A stretch of 64,000 bases of DNA from Klebsiella terrigena (GCF_006539725.1 NZ_BJNO01000010.1:102010-166009), one strand, 5' to 3'. Shown: positions 20,183-29,731, counted from the first letter of the stretch. The notes: generated by a model from the letters alone, not told the origin. Numbers and translations are program-made.

Positions 20183-21925
20183 ATGATAACAACACTATTC
20201 TGGCGTCAGGCGGTCATCGCTTTGCTGCTGGCGGGCGGGAGCTTTACCGTCGCCGCCAGCCCTGCCCCGCCTCCCGTATCCTACGGGGTTGAAGAGGACG
20301 TCTTTCATCCGGTGCGCGCCCAGCAGGGGATGGTGGCGTCGGTTGATGCCCTGGCTACCCGCGTCGGCGTGGATATTTTGCGCCAGGGTGGAAACGCCGT
20401 CGATGCGGCGGTGGCCGTGGGCTATGCGCTGGCGGTCACGCACCCGCAGGCGGGCAATATTGGCGGCGGCGGCTTTATGATGCTGCGTACCAAAGACGGT
20501 AAAACGACGGCCATCGACTTCCGCGAAATGGCGCCGGAACAGGCGACCCGCGATATGTTCCTCGATGACCAGGGCAACCCGGACAGCAAGAAGTCGCTGA
20601 CCTCGCATCTCGCCTCCGGCACGCCGGGCAGCGTGGCCGGCTTCTCGCTGGCGCTGGAAAAATACGGCACCATGCCGCTGAACAAGGTGATTCGCCCGGC
20701 CATCAAGCTGGCTGAAGAGGGCTTCACGGTCAACGATGCGCTGGCGGACGACCTGAAAACCTACGGCAGCGAGGTGATCCCGAATCACGCCAACAGCCGG
20801 GCTATCTTCTGGAAAAACGGTGAGCCGCTGAAAAAGGGCGACAAGCTGGTGCAAAAACAGCTGGGGAAAAGCCTGGAGCTGATCGCCGAGCACGGCCCGG
20901 ACGCGTTTTATAAAGGGGCGATAGCCGACCAGATTGCCGATGAGATGCAAAAAAACGGCGGGCTGATCACCAAAGCGGACCTGGCGAACTACCGGGCGGT
21001 GGAGCGCACGCCGATAAGCGGCGACTATCGCGGCTACCAGGTGTTCTCGATGCCGCCGCCTTCCTCCGGGGGGATCCACATCGTGCAGATCCTCAATATC
21101 CTTGAAAACTTCGATATGCATAAGTTCGGCTTCGGCAGCGCGGACGCCATGCAGGTGATGGCGGAAGCGGAGAAGCACGCCTATGCCGATCGCTCTGAGT
21201 ACCTCGGCGACCCGGATTTCGTTAAGGTTCCGTGGCAGGCGCTCACCAGCAAGGCCTACGCCAAATCGATAGCCGAGCAGATCGATATCAACAAAGCGAA
21301 ACCCTCCAGCCAGATCCGCCCGGGCAAGCTGGCGCCTTACGAGAGCAACCAGACCACCCACTTCTCGGTGGTGGATAAGGACGGCAATGCGGTGGCGGTG
21401 ACCTACACGCTGAACACCGTTTTTGGTACCGGCATTGTGGCGGGGAACTCCGGGATCTTAATGAACAATCAGATGGATGATTTCTCGGCGAAGCCCGGCG
21501 TGCCTAACGTCTATGGGCTGGTAGGCGGTGACGCCAACGCCGTCGGGCCGAAAAAACGCCCGCTGTCGTCAATGTCGCCGACGATTGTGGTGAAGGACGG
21601 TAAAACCTGGCTGGTCACCGGCAGCCCGGGCGGCAGCCGGATTATCACGACGGTGCTGCAAATGGTGGTGAACTCCATCGATTTTGGGATGAACGTAGCG
21701 GAAGCCACCAACGCACCGCGCTTCCATCATCAGTGGCTGCCCGATGAGCTGCGGGTTGAGAAGGGCTTTAGCCCGGATACGCTGAAGCTGCTGGCCGATA
21801 AAGGGCAGAAAGTGGTGCTGAAAGAGGCGATGGGCAGCACGCAGAGTATTATGGTCGGCCCGGACGGTACGCTGTACGGCGCCTCTGACCCGCGTTCACC
21901 GGGGGATTTAACCGCCGGATACTAG
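20183..21925 (+). CDS. ggt: Periplasmic gamma-glutamyltransferase Ggt
   Basis: Cleaves glutathione and other gamma-glutamyl compounds, or transfers the gamma-glutamyl group. An N-terminal nucleophile enzyme, it is made as a precursor that cuts itself. The first ATG (20177) is 1 nt from AGGAG, whereas ATG 20183 is 7 nt away and gives 580 aa, the E. coli length; I prefer 20183. A hydrophobic signal peptide is followed by the large subunit. The cleavage site and nucleophile are Thr391 in SNQTTHFSVVD (codon 21353). PLSSMSPTIV and GSPGGSRI, which bind the gamma-glutamyl carboxylate, are present. Confidence 0.96.
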   Translation: MITTLFWRQAVIALLLAGGSFTVAASPAPPPVSYGVEEDVFHPVRAQQGMVASVDALATRVGVDILRQGGNAVDAAVAVGYALAVTHPQAGNIGGGGFMMLRTKDGKTTAIDFREMAPEQATRDMFLDDQGNPDSKKSLTSHLASGTPGSVAGFSLALEKYGTMPLNKVIRPAIKLAEEGFTVNDALADDLKTYGSEVIPNHANSRAIFWKNGEPLKKGDKLVQKQLGKSLELIAEHGPDAFYKGAIADQIADEMQKNGGLITKADLANYRAVERTPISGDYRGYQVFSMPPPSSGGIHIVQILNILENFDMHKFGFGSADAMQVMAEAEKHAYADRSEYLGDPDFVKVPWQALTSKAYAKSIAEQIDINKAKPSSQIRPGKLAPYESNQTTHFSVVDKDGNAVAVTYTLNTVFGTGIVAGNSGILMNNQMDDFSAKPGVPNVYGLVGGDANAVGPKKRPLSSMSPTIVVKDGKTWLVTGSPGGSRIITTVLQMVVNSIDFGMNVAEATNAPRFHHQWLPDELRVEKGFSPDTLKLLADKGQKVVLKEAMGSTQSIMVGPDGTLYGASDPRSPGDLTAGY

Positions 21926-21934
21926 GGCTATTTT

Positions 21935-21963
21935 CCACCCTCTCCCGGAGCGGGAGAGGGTGG
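21935..21963. terminator. Hairpin between convergent ggt and yhhY
   Basis: Perfect 13-bp stem CCACCCTCTCCCG / CGGGAGAGGGTGG with a 3-nt loop, lying between two gene ends. Neither side has a real T tract, so it may act as a transcript end-protector or a factor-assisted terminator. Confidence 0.6.
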
Positions 21964-21970
21964 GGAAGGG

Positions 21971-22462
21971 CTACTCCTTCAGGCGGGCCATAAAGAGGGC
22001 ATCGACGTATTCACCGTTGCGCAGCGCAAACTTACGCCCGGTCCCCTCAACGCTAAAGCCGTATTTGCGATAGACGGAGATGGCGGAGGCGTTATCAGCG
22101 AATACCGTTAATTCAATGCGTTCGACGCGCAGCCAGTTATCGCACAGGTTGATCATCTCGCGCATCAGGGCGCTGCCGACGCCGCGTCCGTGAAAGGGTG
22201 CCGCCACGCTCATACCGAAGGTCGCAACGTGGCTACGCCGCGGGCGGGATTCAACGCTCAGCATCAGGTGGCCGACGACCTGTTCATCGATGCTGGCGAC
22301 CAGGTGGTGGCTGTTTGGCCGGGGCTGTAGCCGCTCCTGCCACATTTCCATTGCCGGATGAGGTAGCTGTAGCGTGTCGTGATAGACCTCCGGGTGTGCA
22401 GTCAGCTGACGTAACGGTTCTGCATCGCGCGGTTCGGCGTGGCGTATCACTATCTCACTCAT
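21971..22462 (-). CDS. yhhY: GNAT N-acetyltransferase YhhY
   Basis: A 163-aa GNAT-fold enzyme from ATG 22462, placed by AAGGAGAAGAGGA just upstream; an upstream start at 22486 would add eight residues. The acetyl-CoA loop is GRGVGSALMREM near residues 92-103 and the C-terminal part VFADNASAISVYRKYGFSVEG is typical. E. coli YhhY (162 aa, reported to acetylate some amino acids) lies at the same place next to ryhB. The substrate here is inferred from that relative only. Confidence 0.93.
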   Translation of the reverse strand: MSEIVIRHAEPRDAEPLRQLTAHPEVYHDTLQLPHPAMEMWQERLQPRPNSHHLVASIDEQVVGHLMLSVESRPRRSHVATFGMSVAAPFHGRGVGSALMREMINLCDNWLRVERIELTVFADNASAISVYRKYGFSVEGTGRKFALRNGEYVDALFMARLKE

Positions 22463-22570
22463 TCCTCTTCTCCTTAGTGCCTGCATATCAGGCTTTAACT
22501 GCTCGTTGAGTCCCTTTCAACATCCCTGACTTTGAAAAACGCGTCAACGGCTATTTTTTGCAAAAAGAAG

Positions 22571-22604
22571 TAGACAAGTGCGAATGAGAATGATTATTAT
22601 TGTC
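22571..22604 (+). promoter_or_regulatory. ryhB promoter with Fur box
   Basis: TAGACA (22571-22576), an 18-bp spacer and TATTAT (22595-22600) give a promoter with start near 22607. A Fur-box 19-mer GAGAATGATTATTATTGTC (22586-22604) covers the -10, each hexamer one base from GATAAT/ATTATC. Iron-loaded Fur would block transcription. Confidence 0.85.
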
Positions 22605-22606
22605 CT

Positions 22607-22700
22607 GCATTCAGGGGGACCCTTGCGGAAAGCCTGAAAGCACGACATTGCTCACATTGCTTCCAGTATTACTTTAGCCAGCCAGGTGCTGGCTTTTTTT
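22607..22700 (+). ncRNA. ryhB: RyhB iron-sparing small RNA
   Basis: Hfq-dependent sRNA that represses mRNAs of non-essential iron proteins when iron is scarce. The central segment GCACGACATTGCTCACATTG continuing to TTCCAGTATTACTT is nearly the same as E. coli RyhB and includes the seed region. The transcript ends in terminator stem AGCCAGC / GCTGGCT (22676-22682, 22688-22694) plus a T run. The place between yhhY and yhhX is the E. coli locus. Differences lie mainly in the 5' stem. Confidence 0.95.
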
Positions 22701-22809
22701 TTGCCTTTTTTTGCCGGTCGTTTTCCGCCATCGTCAGTGGGTTAAGGGTTAAGTTCGTCGCCGGGGTGCGCTATGGTTAGCAGCAGAAACCTCAACTAAG
22801 GACTGCGTT

Positions 22810-23847
22810 ATGACTCTGCACTGCGCATTTATTGGATTCGGTAAAAGCACCACCCGCTACCATCTTCCTTACGTTCTGCACCGCAAAGACCGCTGGCACG
22901 TGGCGCATATCTATCGCCGTAGCGCGAAGCCGGAAGAGCAGGCCCCGCAGTACTCGCATATTCACTTCACCAGCGATCTCGATGAGGTACTTAACGATCC
23001 TCTGGTCAGGCTGGTGATTGTCTGCACCCACGCCGACAGCCACTTTGACTACGCGAAGCGCGCGCTGGAAGCGGGCAAGAACGTGCTGGTGGAAAAACCC
23101 TTCACCCCGACGCTGGCGGAAGCGAAAGCGCTGTTTGCGCTGGCAAAAAGCAAGGGGCTGACGGTAACGCCGTACCAGAACCGCCGCTTTGACTCCTGCT
23201 TCCTGACCGCTAAGAAGGCGATTGAAAGCGGTAAGCTGGGCGAGATCGTTGAAATTGAAAGCCACTTCGACCTCTATCGCCCGGTGGCGGAAACGCAGCC
23301 CGGACTCGCGCAGGATGGCACCTTTTATGGCCTTGGCGTGCATACGCTGGATCAGATAATTTCCCTGTTCGGCCGCCCGGATCACGTGGCGTACGACATT
23401 CGCAGCCTGCGTAATAAGGCCAACCCGGATGATACCTTCGAGGCCCAGCTGTTCTACGGCGACCTGAAGGCGATTGTTAAAACCAGCTATCTGGTGAAGC
23501 TGGCGTATCCGAAATTTATCGTTCACGGCCATAAAGGGTCGTTTTTCAAATACGGCATCGACCAGCAGGAAACCAGCCTGAAGGCGAATATCATGCCGGG
23601 CGAGCCGGGCTTTGCGGCAGACGAGAGCATCGGCCTGCTGGAGTACGTGGATGATAGCGGCGCGAGCGTGCGCGAAGAGCTGCGGGTGGAGCCCGGCGAC
23701 TACGGACGGGTGTATGATTCGCTCTACGAGACCGTGGTAAACGGGGCTGAGAATTACGTCAAGGAATCTGACGTTCTCACCAATATGGAGATCCTCGAAC
23801 GCGGCTTCATGCAGCCACCGCCAGCCACGATAACCCTCGATAAATAA
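22810..23847 (+). CDS. yhhX: Putative Gfo/Idh/MocA-family oxidoreductase YhhX
   Basis: A 345-aa NAD(P)-dependent oxidoreductase, same length as E. coli YhhX. The N-terminal Rossmann part begins LHCAFIGFGKSTTRYH. EKPFTPTLAEA near residues 95-105 holds the family's conserved EKP lysine region, and GLGVHTLDQ near 174-182 the catalytic histidine region. The natural substrate is unknown. RBS AAGGA is about 7 bp before ATG 22810. It starts 110 bp after the ryhB terminator. Confidence 0.94.
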   Translation: MTLHCAFIGFGKSTTRYHLPYVLHRKDRWHVAHIYRRSAKPEEQAPQYSHIHFTSDLDEVLNDPLVRLVIVCTHADSHFDYAKRALEAGKNVLVEKPFTPTLAEAKALFALAKSKGLTVTPYQNRRFDSCFLTAKKAIESGKLGEIVEIESHFDLYRPVAETQPGLAQDGTFYGLGVHTLDQIISLFGRPDHVAYDIRSLRNKANPDDTFEAQLFYGDLKAIVKTSYLVKLAYPKFIVHGHKGSFFKYGIDQQETSLKANIMPGEPGFAADESIGLLEYVDDSGASVREELRVEPGDYGRVYDSLYETVVNGAENYVKESDVLTNMEILERGFMQPPPATITLDK

Positions 23848-23968
23848 GCTTCCTGAGCTCCTCTGCTCTTATTCATATTTTTTGAACAGAGGAGTCAATT
23901 TTCACCCTCTATGATCGTTAGCGGAATGGGTCCACACTTATTCCATCGAAAACATACGGGGGTGCAAC

Positions 23969-24664
23969 ATGATCTACTTACGCAAAGCTAACGAACGCGG
24001 TCACGCTAATCATGGCTGGCTCGATTCCTGGCATACTTTCTCTTTCGCCAACTATTACGACGCCAATTTTATGGGCTTTTCCGCTCTGCGCGTGATTAAC
24101 GATGACGTGATTGACGCCGGCCAGGGCTTCGGGACCCACCCGCATAAAGATATGGAAATTCTGACCTACGTGCTGGAAGGGGTGGTTGAACACCAGGACA
24201 GCATGGGTAACAAAGAGCAGGTTCCTGCGGGTGAATTCCAGATCATGAGCGCCGGTACCGGGGTTCGTCACTCTGAATACAACCCGAGCAGCACCGAACG
24301 TCTGCACCTGTATCAAATCTGGATTATGCCGGAAGAGAACGGCATCGCTCCGCGCTATGAGCAGCGCCGGTTTGATGCGCTGCAGGGCAAACAGCTGGTG
24401 CTGTCGCCGGACGCTCGCGAAGGCTCGCTGAAAGTGCATCAGGATATGGAACTGTACCGCTGGGCGCTGCTGAAAGATGAGCAGTCGGTCCATCAGATTG
24501 CCGCGGAACGTCGCGTGTGGATTCAGGTCGTCAAAGGTGAAGTCACCATCAACGGCACCAAAGCGACCACCAGCGATGGCCTGGCGATTTGGGATGAGCA
24601 GGCTATCTCGGTTCACGCCGATAGCGACAGCGAAATCCTGCTGTTCGATCTGCCGCCGGTTTAA
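23969..24664 (+). CDS. yhhW: Pirin-family quercetin dioxygenase YhhW
   Basis: A 231-aa bicupin of the pirin family. Metal ligands His57 and His59 in GTHPHKDMEI, and His101 and Glu103 in VRHSEYN, match the family pattern. E. coli YhhW oxidises quercetin in vitro; the physiological role is unclear. ATG 23969 gives the full N terminus MIYLRKANERGHANHGWLDS. It ends in a clear terminator. Confidence 0.95.
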   Translation: MIYLRKANERGHANHGWLDSWHTFSFANYYDANFMGFSALRVINDDVIDAGQGFGTHPHKDMEILTYVLEGVVEHQDSMGNKEQVPAGEFQIMSAGTGVRHSEYNPSSTERLHLYQIWIMPEENGIAPRYEQRRFDALQGKQLVLSPDAREGSLKVHQDMELYRWALLKDEQSVHQIAAERRVWIQVVKGEVTINGTKATTSDGLAIWDEQAISVHADSDSEILLFDLPPV

Positions 24665-24690
24665 TACTCAGTCCTGCTTTTTTCCGCTCA

Positions 24691-24719
24691 CCCGGTCGCC
24701 AGCGCGGCCGGGGATTTTT
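24691..24719 (+). terminator. yhhW terminator
   Basis: Stem CCCGGTCGC / GCGGCCGGG (24691-24699, 24704-24712; one G-U pair) with loop CAGC, followed by GATTTTT. Confidence 0.75.
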
Positions 24720-24858
24720 GGCGCAGCGGCCGCAGCGCCGCTCGCCTGATTGCGGCCATTAAGGCTAAATAAAGTCGTTAGCGCGCGTTTCTCCGGGAAG
24801 GTTGCGCTTTGTCCGTGATAAACTGAGAGAATCTCTCCCATTTATTACAGTCAGGACG

Positions 24859-25854
24859 ATGAAAAAGAAAAGACCCGTACTTCAGGATGTAGCCGATCTT
24901 GTCGGCGTGACCAAAATGACGGTCAGTCGCTTTTTACGTAACCCGGAACAGGTTTCCGAGGCTCTGCGTGGCAAGATTGCCGTTGCTCTCGATGAACTGG
25001 GTTATATTCCCAATCGTGCCCCTGATATTCTCTCCAACGCGACCAGCCGCGCCATCGGCGTGCTCCTGCCCTCGTTAACCAACCAGGTCTTTTCTGAAGT
25101 GCTGCGCGGTATTGAAAGCGTCACCGATGCTTTTGGCTACCAGACCATGCTGGCGCACTACGGCTATAAGCCTGAAATGGAAGAAAAACGCCTGGAGTCG
25201 ATGCTCTCGTGGAACATCGACGGCCTGATCCTCACTGAACGTACCCACACGCCGCGCACGCTGAAAATGATCGAAGTCGCCGGGATCCCGGTGGTCGAGC
25301 TGATGGACAGCCGCTCGCCGTGCCTCGATATCGCCGTCGGTTTTGATAACTTCGACGCCGCGCGCCAGATGACCGCCGCCATTATTGCCCGCGGCCATCG
25401 CCACGTTGCCTATCTTGGCGCACGTCTTGATGAACGTACTATCATCAAGCAGAAGGGGTACGAGCAGGCGATGCACGACGCGGGCATGACGCCGTACAGC
25501 GTGATGGTCGAACAATCTTCTTCCTACTCGTCAGGGATTGAGCTGATGCGCCAGGCGCGTCGCGAATATCCGCAGCTGGACGGGATCTTCTGCACTAACG
25601 ATGACCTCGCGGTCGGCGCGGCCTTTGAGTGCCAGCGTCTGGGATTACGCATTCCGGATGATATGGCGATTGCCGGCTTCCACGGCCACGATATTGGCCA
25701 GGTTATGGAGCCGCGTCTTGCCAGCGTGCTGACGCCGCGTGAGCGGATGGGACGCATCGGCGCCGAGCGTCTGCTGGCGCGTATTCGTGGTGAGACGGTT
25801 ACCCCTAAGATGTTAGATTTAGGTTTCACATTGTCACCGGGTGGATCTATTTAA
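24859..25854 (+). CDS. gntR: Gluconate repressor GntR (LacI family)
   Basis: Represses gntK, gntU and gntT and is released by gluconate. ATG 24859 gives 331 aa beginning MKKKRPVLQDVADLVGVTKMTVSRFL, the LacI-type helix-turn-helix; upstream frame to 24802 lacks a reason to be coding. Effector-domain signatures AIGVLLPSLTNQVF and IAGFHGHDIGQV are present. gntK follows after 186 bp holding a CRP site and two GntR operators, so gntK has its own promoter. Confidence 0.96.
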   Translation: MKKKRPVLQDVADLVGVTKMTVSRFLRNPEQVSEALRGKIAVALDELGYIPNRAPDILSNATSRAIGVLLPSLTNQVFSEVLRGIESVTDAFGYQTMLAHYGYKPEMEEKRLESMLSWNIDGLILTERTHTPRTLKMIEVAGIPVVELMDSRSPCLDIAVGFDNFDAARQMTAAIIARGHRHVAYLGARLDERTIIKQKGYEQAMHDAGMTPYSVMVEQSSSYSSGIELMRQARREYPQLDGIFCTNDDLAVGAAFECQRLGLRIPDDMAIAGFHGHDIGQVMEPRLASVLTPRERMGRIGAERLLARIRGETVTPKMLDLGFTLSPGGSI

Positions 25855-25863
25855 ACTGACAAG

Positions 25864-25879
25864 TTTGAAGTAGATCACA
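25864..25879 (+). promoter_or_regulatory. CRP site upstream of gntK
   Basis: TTTGA-AGTAGA-TCACA, with 9 of 10 core bases of TGTGA-N6-TCACA, about 160 bp before gntK. It fits catabolite control of gluconate genes. Confidence 0.7.
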
Positions 25880-25933
25880 CATATTCACTTCTGGCACGAA
25901 TGGTGATTGCTTCTCCCTAAGTCCGGCATGACA

Positions 25934-25961
25934 ATGTTACCGATAACAGTTACCCGTAACA
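25934..25961 (+). promoter_or_regulatory. Tandem GntR operators upstream of gntK
   Basis: Two dyads lie back to back: TGTTACCGATAACA (25935-25948) and GTTACCCGTAAC (25949-25960). They share the TGTTACCCGTAACA pattern with sites upstream of gntT in this window. Confidence 0.8.
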
Positions 25962-26040
25962 ATCAACCTGTGCGCGCGCCGTTCACGTCGAATCCAAACG
26001 ACCTGAAGGACGACGCGTATGTGTCCAGTGGGAGGAAGCT

Positions 26041-26571
26041 TTGAGCACGACTAACCATGATCACCACGTCTATGTCCTGATGGGCGTTTCCGGCAGTGGA
26101 AAATCCGCTGTCGCCAGCGAAGTGGCGCATCAGCTGCATGCCGCGTTTCTCGACGGCGACTTTCTGCATCCGCGTAGCAATATCAACAAGATGGCTTCCG
26201 GCGAGCCGCTGAATGACGACGACCGCACGCCGTGGCTTCAGGCGCTGAACGACGCCGCCTTCGCCATGCAGCGGACCAATAAAGTGTCGCTTATCGTGTG
26301 CTCGGCGCTGAAAAAAAGCTATCGCGACATCCTGCGCAAAGGCAACCCGAACCTCTCCTTCGTCTACCTGAAAGGTGATTTCGACCTGATCGAAAGTCGT
26401 CTGAAGGCGCGCAAAGGCCACTTCTTCAAAACCCAGATGCTGGTAACGCAGTTTGAAACCCTGCAGGAGCCCGGCGCAGACGAAGGCGATGTGTTAATCG
26501 TCGATATTGATCAATCGCTGGAAGGCGTGGTCGCGAGCACCATTGAGGTGATCAACAAAGGCAGTAACTAG
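26041..26571 (+). CDS. gntK: Gluconokinase GntK
   Basis: Phosphorylates gluconate to 6-phosphogluconate for the Entner-Doudoroff and pentose phosphate routes. The 176-aa P-loop kinase has GVSGSGKS at 15-22, LDGDFLHP near 37-44 and ICSALK-type core VCSALKKSYRD. The start is TTG 26041, supported by GGAGGA at 26031-26036 and by agreement with the family N terminus STTNHDHH; the rare start may limit output. gntU starts at the last base of the stop codon. Confidence 0.95.
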   Translation: MSTTNHDHHVYVLMGVSGSGKSAVASEVAHQLHAAFLDGDFLHPRSNINKMASGEPLNDDDRTPWLQALNDAAFAMQRTNKVSLIVCSALKKSYRDILRKGNPNLSFVYLKGDFDLIESRLKARKGHFFKTQMLVTQFETLQEPGADEGDVLIVDIDQSLEGVVASTIEVINKGSN

Positions 26572-27911
26572 TGAGTACATTAACGCTTGTTTTAACAGCA
26601 GTCGGCTCCGTTTTGCTGCTGCTGTTTTTAGTCATGAAGGCGCGTATGCATGCCTTCGTGGCCTTGATGGTGGTTTCTATTGGTGCAGGTCTCTTTTCCG
26701 GGATGCCGCTGGATAAAATTGCGGCAACCATGGAAAAAGGGATGGGTGGGACACTCGGCTTTCTGGCGATCGTCGTGGCGCTGGGGGCGATGTTCGGTAA
26801 GATCCTTCATGAAACCGGCGCCGTCGACCAGATAGCCGTTAAGATGCTGAAGTCTTTCGGCCACAGCCGGGCGCATTACGCCATTGGCCTGGCCGGCCTT
26901 ATCTGCGCGCTGCCGCTGTTTTTCGAAGTGGCTATCGTGCTGCTGATTAGCGTTGCCTTCTCGATGGCGCGCCATACCGGCACCAACCTGGTGAAGCTGG
27001 TCATTCCGCTGTTTGCCGGCGTTGCCGCCGCTGCGGCATTTCTGCTGCCGGGGCCCGCGCCTATGCTGCTGGCGTCGCAAATGCACGCCGATTTTGGCTG
27101 GATGATCCTGATTGGCCTCTGCGCCGCGATCCCGGGGATGCTGATCGCCGGACCGCTGTGGGGCAACTTTATCAGCCGCTATGTCGAACTGCATATTCCT
27201 GACGACATCAGCGAGCCGAGCCTCGGTGAAGGCAAGATGCCGTCGTTCGCCTTTAGCCTGTCGCTGATCCTGCTGCCGCTGGTGCTGGTGGGGCTGAAAA
27301 CGGTCGCCGCGCGCTTTGTCCCGGTTGGCTCGAGCACCTATGAATGGTTCGAATTTATCGGCCATCCGTTCACCGCGATTCTGGTAGCGTGCCTGGTGGC
27401 GATTTATGGCCTGGCGGTACGTCAGGGGATGGCGAAAGATCGGGTGATGGAGATCTGCGGCCACGCGCTGCAGCCTGCGGGGATTATCCTGCTGGTCATC
27501 GGTGCCGGTGGCGTCTTTAAGCAGGTGCTGGTGGATTCCGGCGTCGGCCCGGCGCTCGGTGAAGCGCTGACCGGTATGGGTCTGCCAATTGCGATTACCT
27601 GCTTCGTGCTGGCGGCCGCGGTGCGCATTATCCAGGGCTCTGCGACGGTCGCCTGCTTAACGGCGGTTGGTCTGGTGATGCCGGTTATCGAGCAGCTGAA
27701 CTACAGCGGCGCGCAAATGGCGGCCCTGTCGATTTGTATCGCCGGCGGTTCAATCGTCGTGAGCCACGTCAACGACGCGGGCTTCTGGCTGTTCGGTAAG
27801 TTTACCGGCGCAACGGAAGCCCAGACGCTGAAGACCTGGACCATGATGGAAACCATTCTCGGCACCACCGGCGCCATTGTCGGTATGATTGCGTTTTCGC
27901 TACTCAGCTAA
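26571..27911 (+). CDS. gntU: Low-affinity gluconate permease GntU
   Basis: Gluconate:H+ symporter of the GntP family, 446 aa with 12 or more hydrophobic segments. It matches E. coli GntU in length and in motifs such as LETGAVDQIA-like HETGAVDQIAVKML and GSATVACLTAVGLVMP. The GTG start at 26571 overlaps the gntK stop by one base, so the two are co-translated. A terminator follows. Confidence 0.96.
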   Translation: MSTLTLVLTAVGSVLLLLFLVMKARMHAFVALMVVSIGAGLFSGMPLDKIAATMEKGMGGTLGFLAIVVALGAMFGKILHETGAVDQIAVKMLKSFGHSRAHYAIGLAGLICALPLFFEVAIVLLISVAFSMARHTGTNLVKLVIPLFAGVAAAAAFLLPGPAPMLLASQMHADFGWMILIGLCAAIPGMLIAGPLWGNFISRYVELHIPDDISEPSLGEGKMPSFAFSLSLILLPLVLVGLKTVAARFVPVGSSTYEWFEFIGHPFTAILVACLVAIYGLAVRQGMAKDRVMEICGHALQPAGIILLVIGAGGVFKQVLVDSGVGPALGEALTGMGLPIAITCFVLAAAVRIIQGSATVACLTAVGLVMPVIEQLNYSGAQMAALSICIAGGSIVVSHVNDAGFWLFGKFTGATEAQTLKTWTMMETILGTTGAIVGMIAFSLLS

Positions 27912-28382
27912 ACGTTAAATAAGCGAGTCCGGCACAGCGCTGCCGGGCTCTTTTCGCCTGACGGCAGACGCCGTTTTTATCCTCGCTTCCTGCCCGCATC
28001 CATGCCCCCTTTTTCGCCTGACTCCGCGCCATAATGAGCGCTACGACAAAAGCCTGACGTCTCAGCAGCCCCCGCAGCGCAAGGGTTTGTCGGGTTTTGC
28101 TGCGCTGCGGTTAGCGGCCCATTTTCCGCGTAAATCCATAATCCAGATCAATAAAAACGCGGCGGAAATTATTCCCTTTTCGCCACGCTTTCCCCGATAA
28201 TCTTTAAGGTTTTCCTGAATGCCGATGGCTGGGGATGCTGCATAAGATAAGTTGCTTTACTGATTGCCGGGCAATCATTGATTAATTTCACTTGCGACTT
28301 TAGCAGCATTTTGTAATGTGAAGGATGATCCAGTAGGAAACTGGCTTGGCACAAACAGCACACATCTCCCAGGAAATACGTT
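27912..28382. other. gntU-asd intergenic region; no yhgN
   Basis: 471 bp without a gene, where E. coli K-12 carries yhgN (MarC family). Besides the gntU terminator it has a perfect 10-bp inverted repeat CCGCAGCGCA / TGCGCTGCGG (28072-28081, 28101-28110). The last 200 bp before asd are AT-richer and should hold the asd promoter. No remnant of a membrane protein was recognised in any frame. Confidence 0.6.
27925..27954 (+). terminator. gntU terminator
   Basis: Stem GAGTCCGGCA / TGCCGGGCTC (27925-27934, 27941-27950; one G-U pair) followed by TTTT. Confidence 0.8.
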
Positions 28383-29489
28383 ATGAAAAATGTTGGTTTT
28401 ATCGGCTGGCGCGGAATGGTCGGCTCTGTACTCATGCAACGCATGGTTGAAGAGCGCGATTTCGACGCCATTCGCCCTGTTTTTTTCTCCACCTCTCAGC
28501 TGGGGCAACCTGCTCCATCATTCGGTGGCAGCACCGGCGGTACGCTTCAGGACGCGTTTGACCTGGAAGCACTGAAGGCGCTGGATATCATTGTGACATG
28601 CCAGGGCGGCGATTATACCAACGACGTATATCCGAAGCTGCGTGAAAGCGGCTGGCAGGGTTACTGGATTGACGCCGCGTCTTCGCTGCGCATGAAGGAC
28701 GACGCCATCATTATTCTTGACCCGGTTAACCAGGACGTGATTACCGCCGGCCTGAATAATGGCGTGAAGACCTTCGTTGGCGGCAACTGTACCGTCAGCC
28801 TGATGCTGATGTCCCTCGGCGGCCTGTTTGCACAGGATTTAGTCGAGTGGGTCAGCGTCGCGACTTACCAGGCGGCCTCCGGCGGCGGCGCGCGCCACAT
28901 GCGTGAACTGCTGACCCAGATGGGCCAGCTGCACAGCCACGTTGCGACGGAGCTGGCTAATCCGGCTTCCGCTATTCTGGAGATTGAGCGCAAGGTCACC
29001 TCGCTCACCCGCAGCGGCGATCTGGCGGTAGATAACTTTGGCGTACCGCTGGCCGGTAGCCTGATCCCGTGGATCGACAAGCAGCTGGATAACGGCCAGA
29101 GCCGTGAAGAGTGGAAGGGCCAGGCGGAGACCAACAAAATCCTCGCCACCTCAGCGGCCATTCCGGTTGACGGCCTGTGCGTGCGCGTTGGCGCGCTGCG
29201 CTGCCACAGCCAGGCGTTCACCATCAAGCTGAAAAAAGACGTTTCTATCCCGACCGTTGAGGAGCTGCTGGCAGCGCACAACCCGTGGGCGAAAGTGGTC
29301 CCTAACGATCGTGATATTACCATGCGCGAGCTGACTCCGGCTGCCGTCACCGGCACCCTGACGACGCCGGTTGGTCGCCTGCGTAAGCTGAATATGGGGC
29401 CGGAGTATCTCTCGGCCTTCACCGTCGGCGACCAGCTGCTGTGGGGCGCAGCCGAGCCGCTGCGCCGGATGCTACGGCAGCTGGCGTAA
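28383..29489 (+). CDS. asd: Aspartate-semialdehyde dehydrogenase Asd
   Basis: NADPH-dependent reduction of aspartyl phosphate to aspartate semialdehyde, the branch point to lysine/diaminopimelate, threonine and methionine. It is 368 aa (E. coli 367). NADP loop [11 protein letters not shown] is at 5-15, the catalytic Cys136 in GGNCTVS, and the acid-base His275 in RCHSQ. RBS AGGAAA precedes ATG 28383. It stands alone with its own terminator before glgB. Confidence 0.97.
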   Translation: MKNVGFIGWRGMVGSVLMQRMVEERDFDAIRPVFFSTSQLGQPAPSFGGSTGGTLQDAFDLEALKALDIIVTCQGGDYTNDVYPKLRESGWQGYWIDAASSLRMKDDAIIILDPVNQDVITAGLNNGVKTFVGGNCTVSLMLMSLGGLFAQDLVEWVSVATYQAASGGGARHMRELLTQMGQLHSHVATELANPASAILEIERKVTSLTRSGDLAVDNFGVPLAGSLIPWIDKQLDNGQSREEWKGQAETNKILATSAAIPVDGLCVRVGALRCHSQAFTIKLKKDVSIPTVEELLAAHNPWAKVVPNDRDITMRELTPAAVTGTLTTPVGRLRKLNMGPEYLSAFTVGDQLLWGAAEPLRRMLRQLA

Positions 29490-29507
29490 TCACAGGATGA
29501 ATAAAAA

Positions 29508-29533
29508 GGGGGTGTCTGACACCCCCTTTTTTT
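29508..29533 (+). terminator. asd terminator
   Basis: Perfect stem GGGGGTGT / ACACCCCC (29508-29515, 29519-29526) with loop CTG, followed by seven T; the preceding AAAAA makes it a possible two-way terminator. Confidence 0.92.
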
Positions 29534-29731
29534 GCGTAATACAAGGAGTAAACGCGGATGTTTGATTTTTCTCAACGGGGGTAAGAAAGCCTTGGCTATG
29601 CTTTAGTAAGGAACGACGTTTCCTTACCTGAAGGTGGGACGGAGCAGAAGGATGCACAGTGTGCTGCACCGTTCAGGTCAAAAAAAGTCGCCAGATACAG
29701 GAAAGGGCGGCACTTACAACAGGATGAAACC

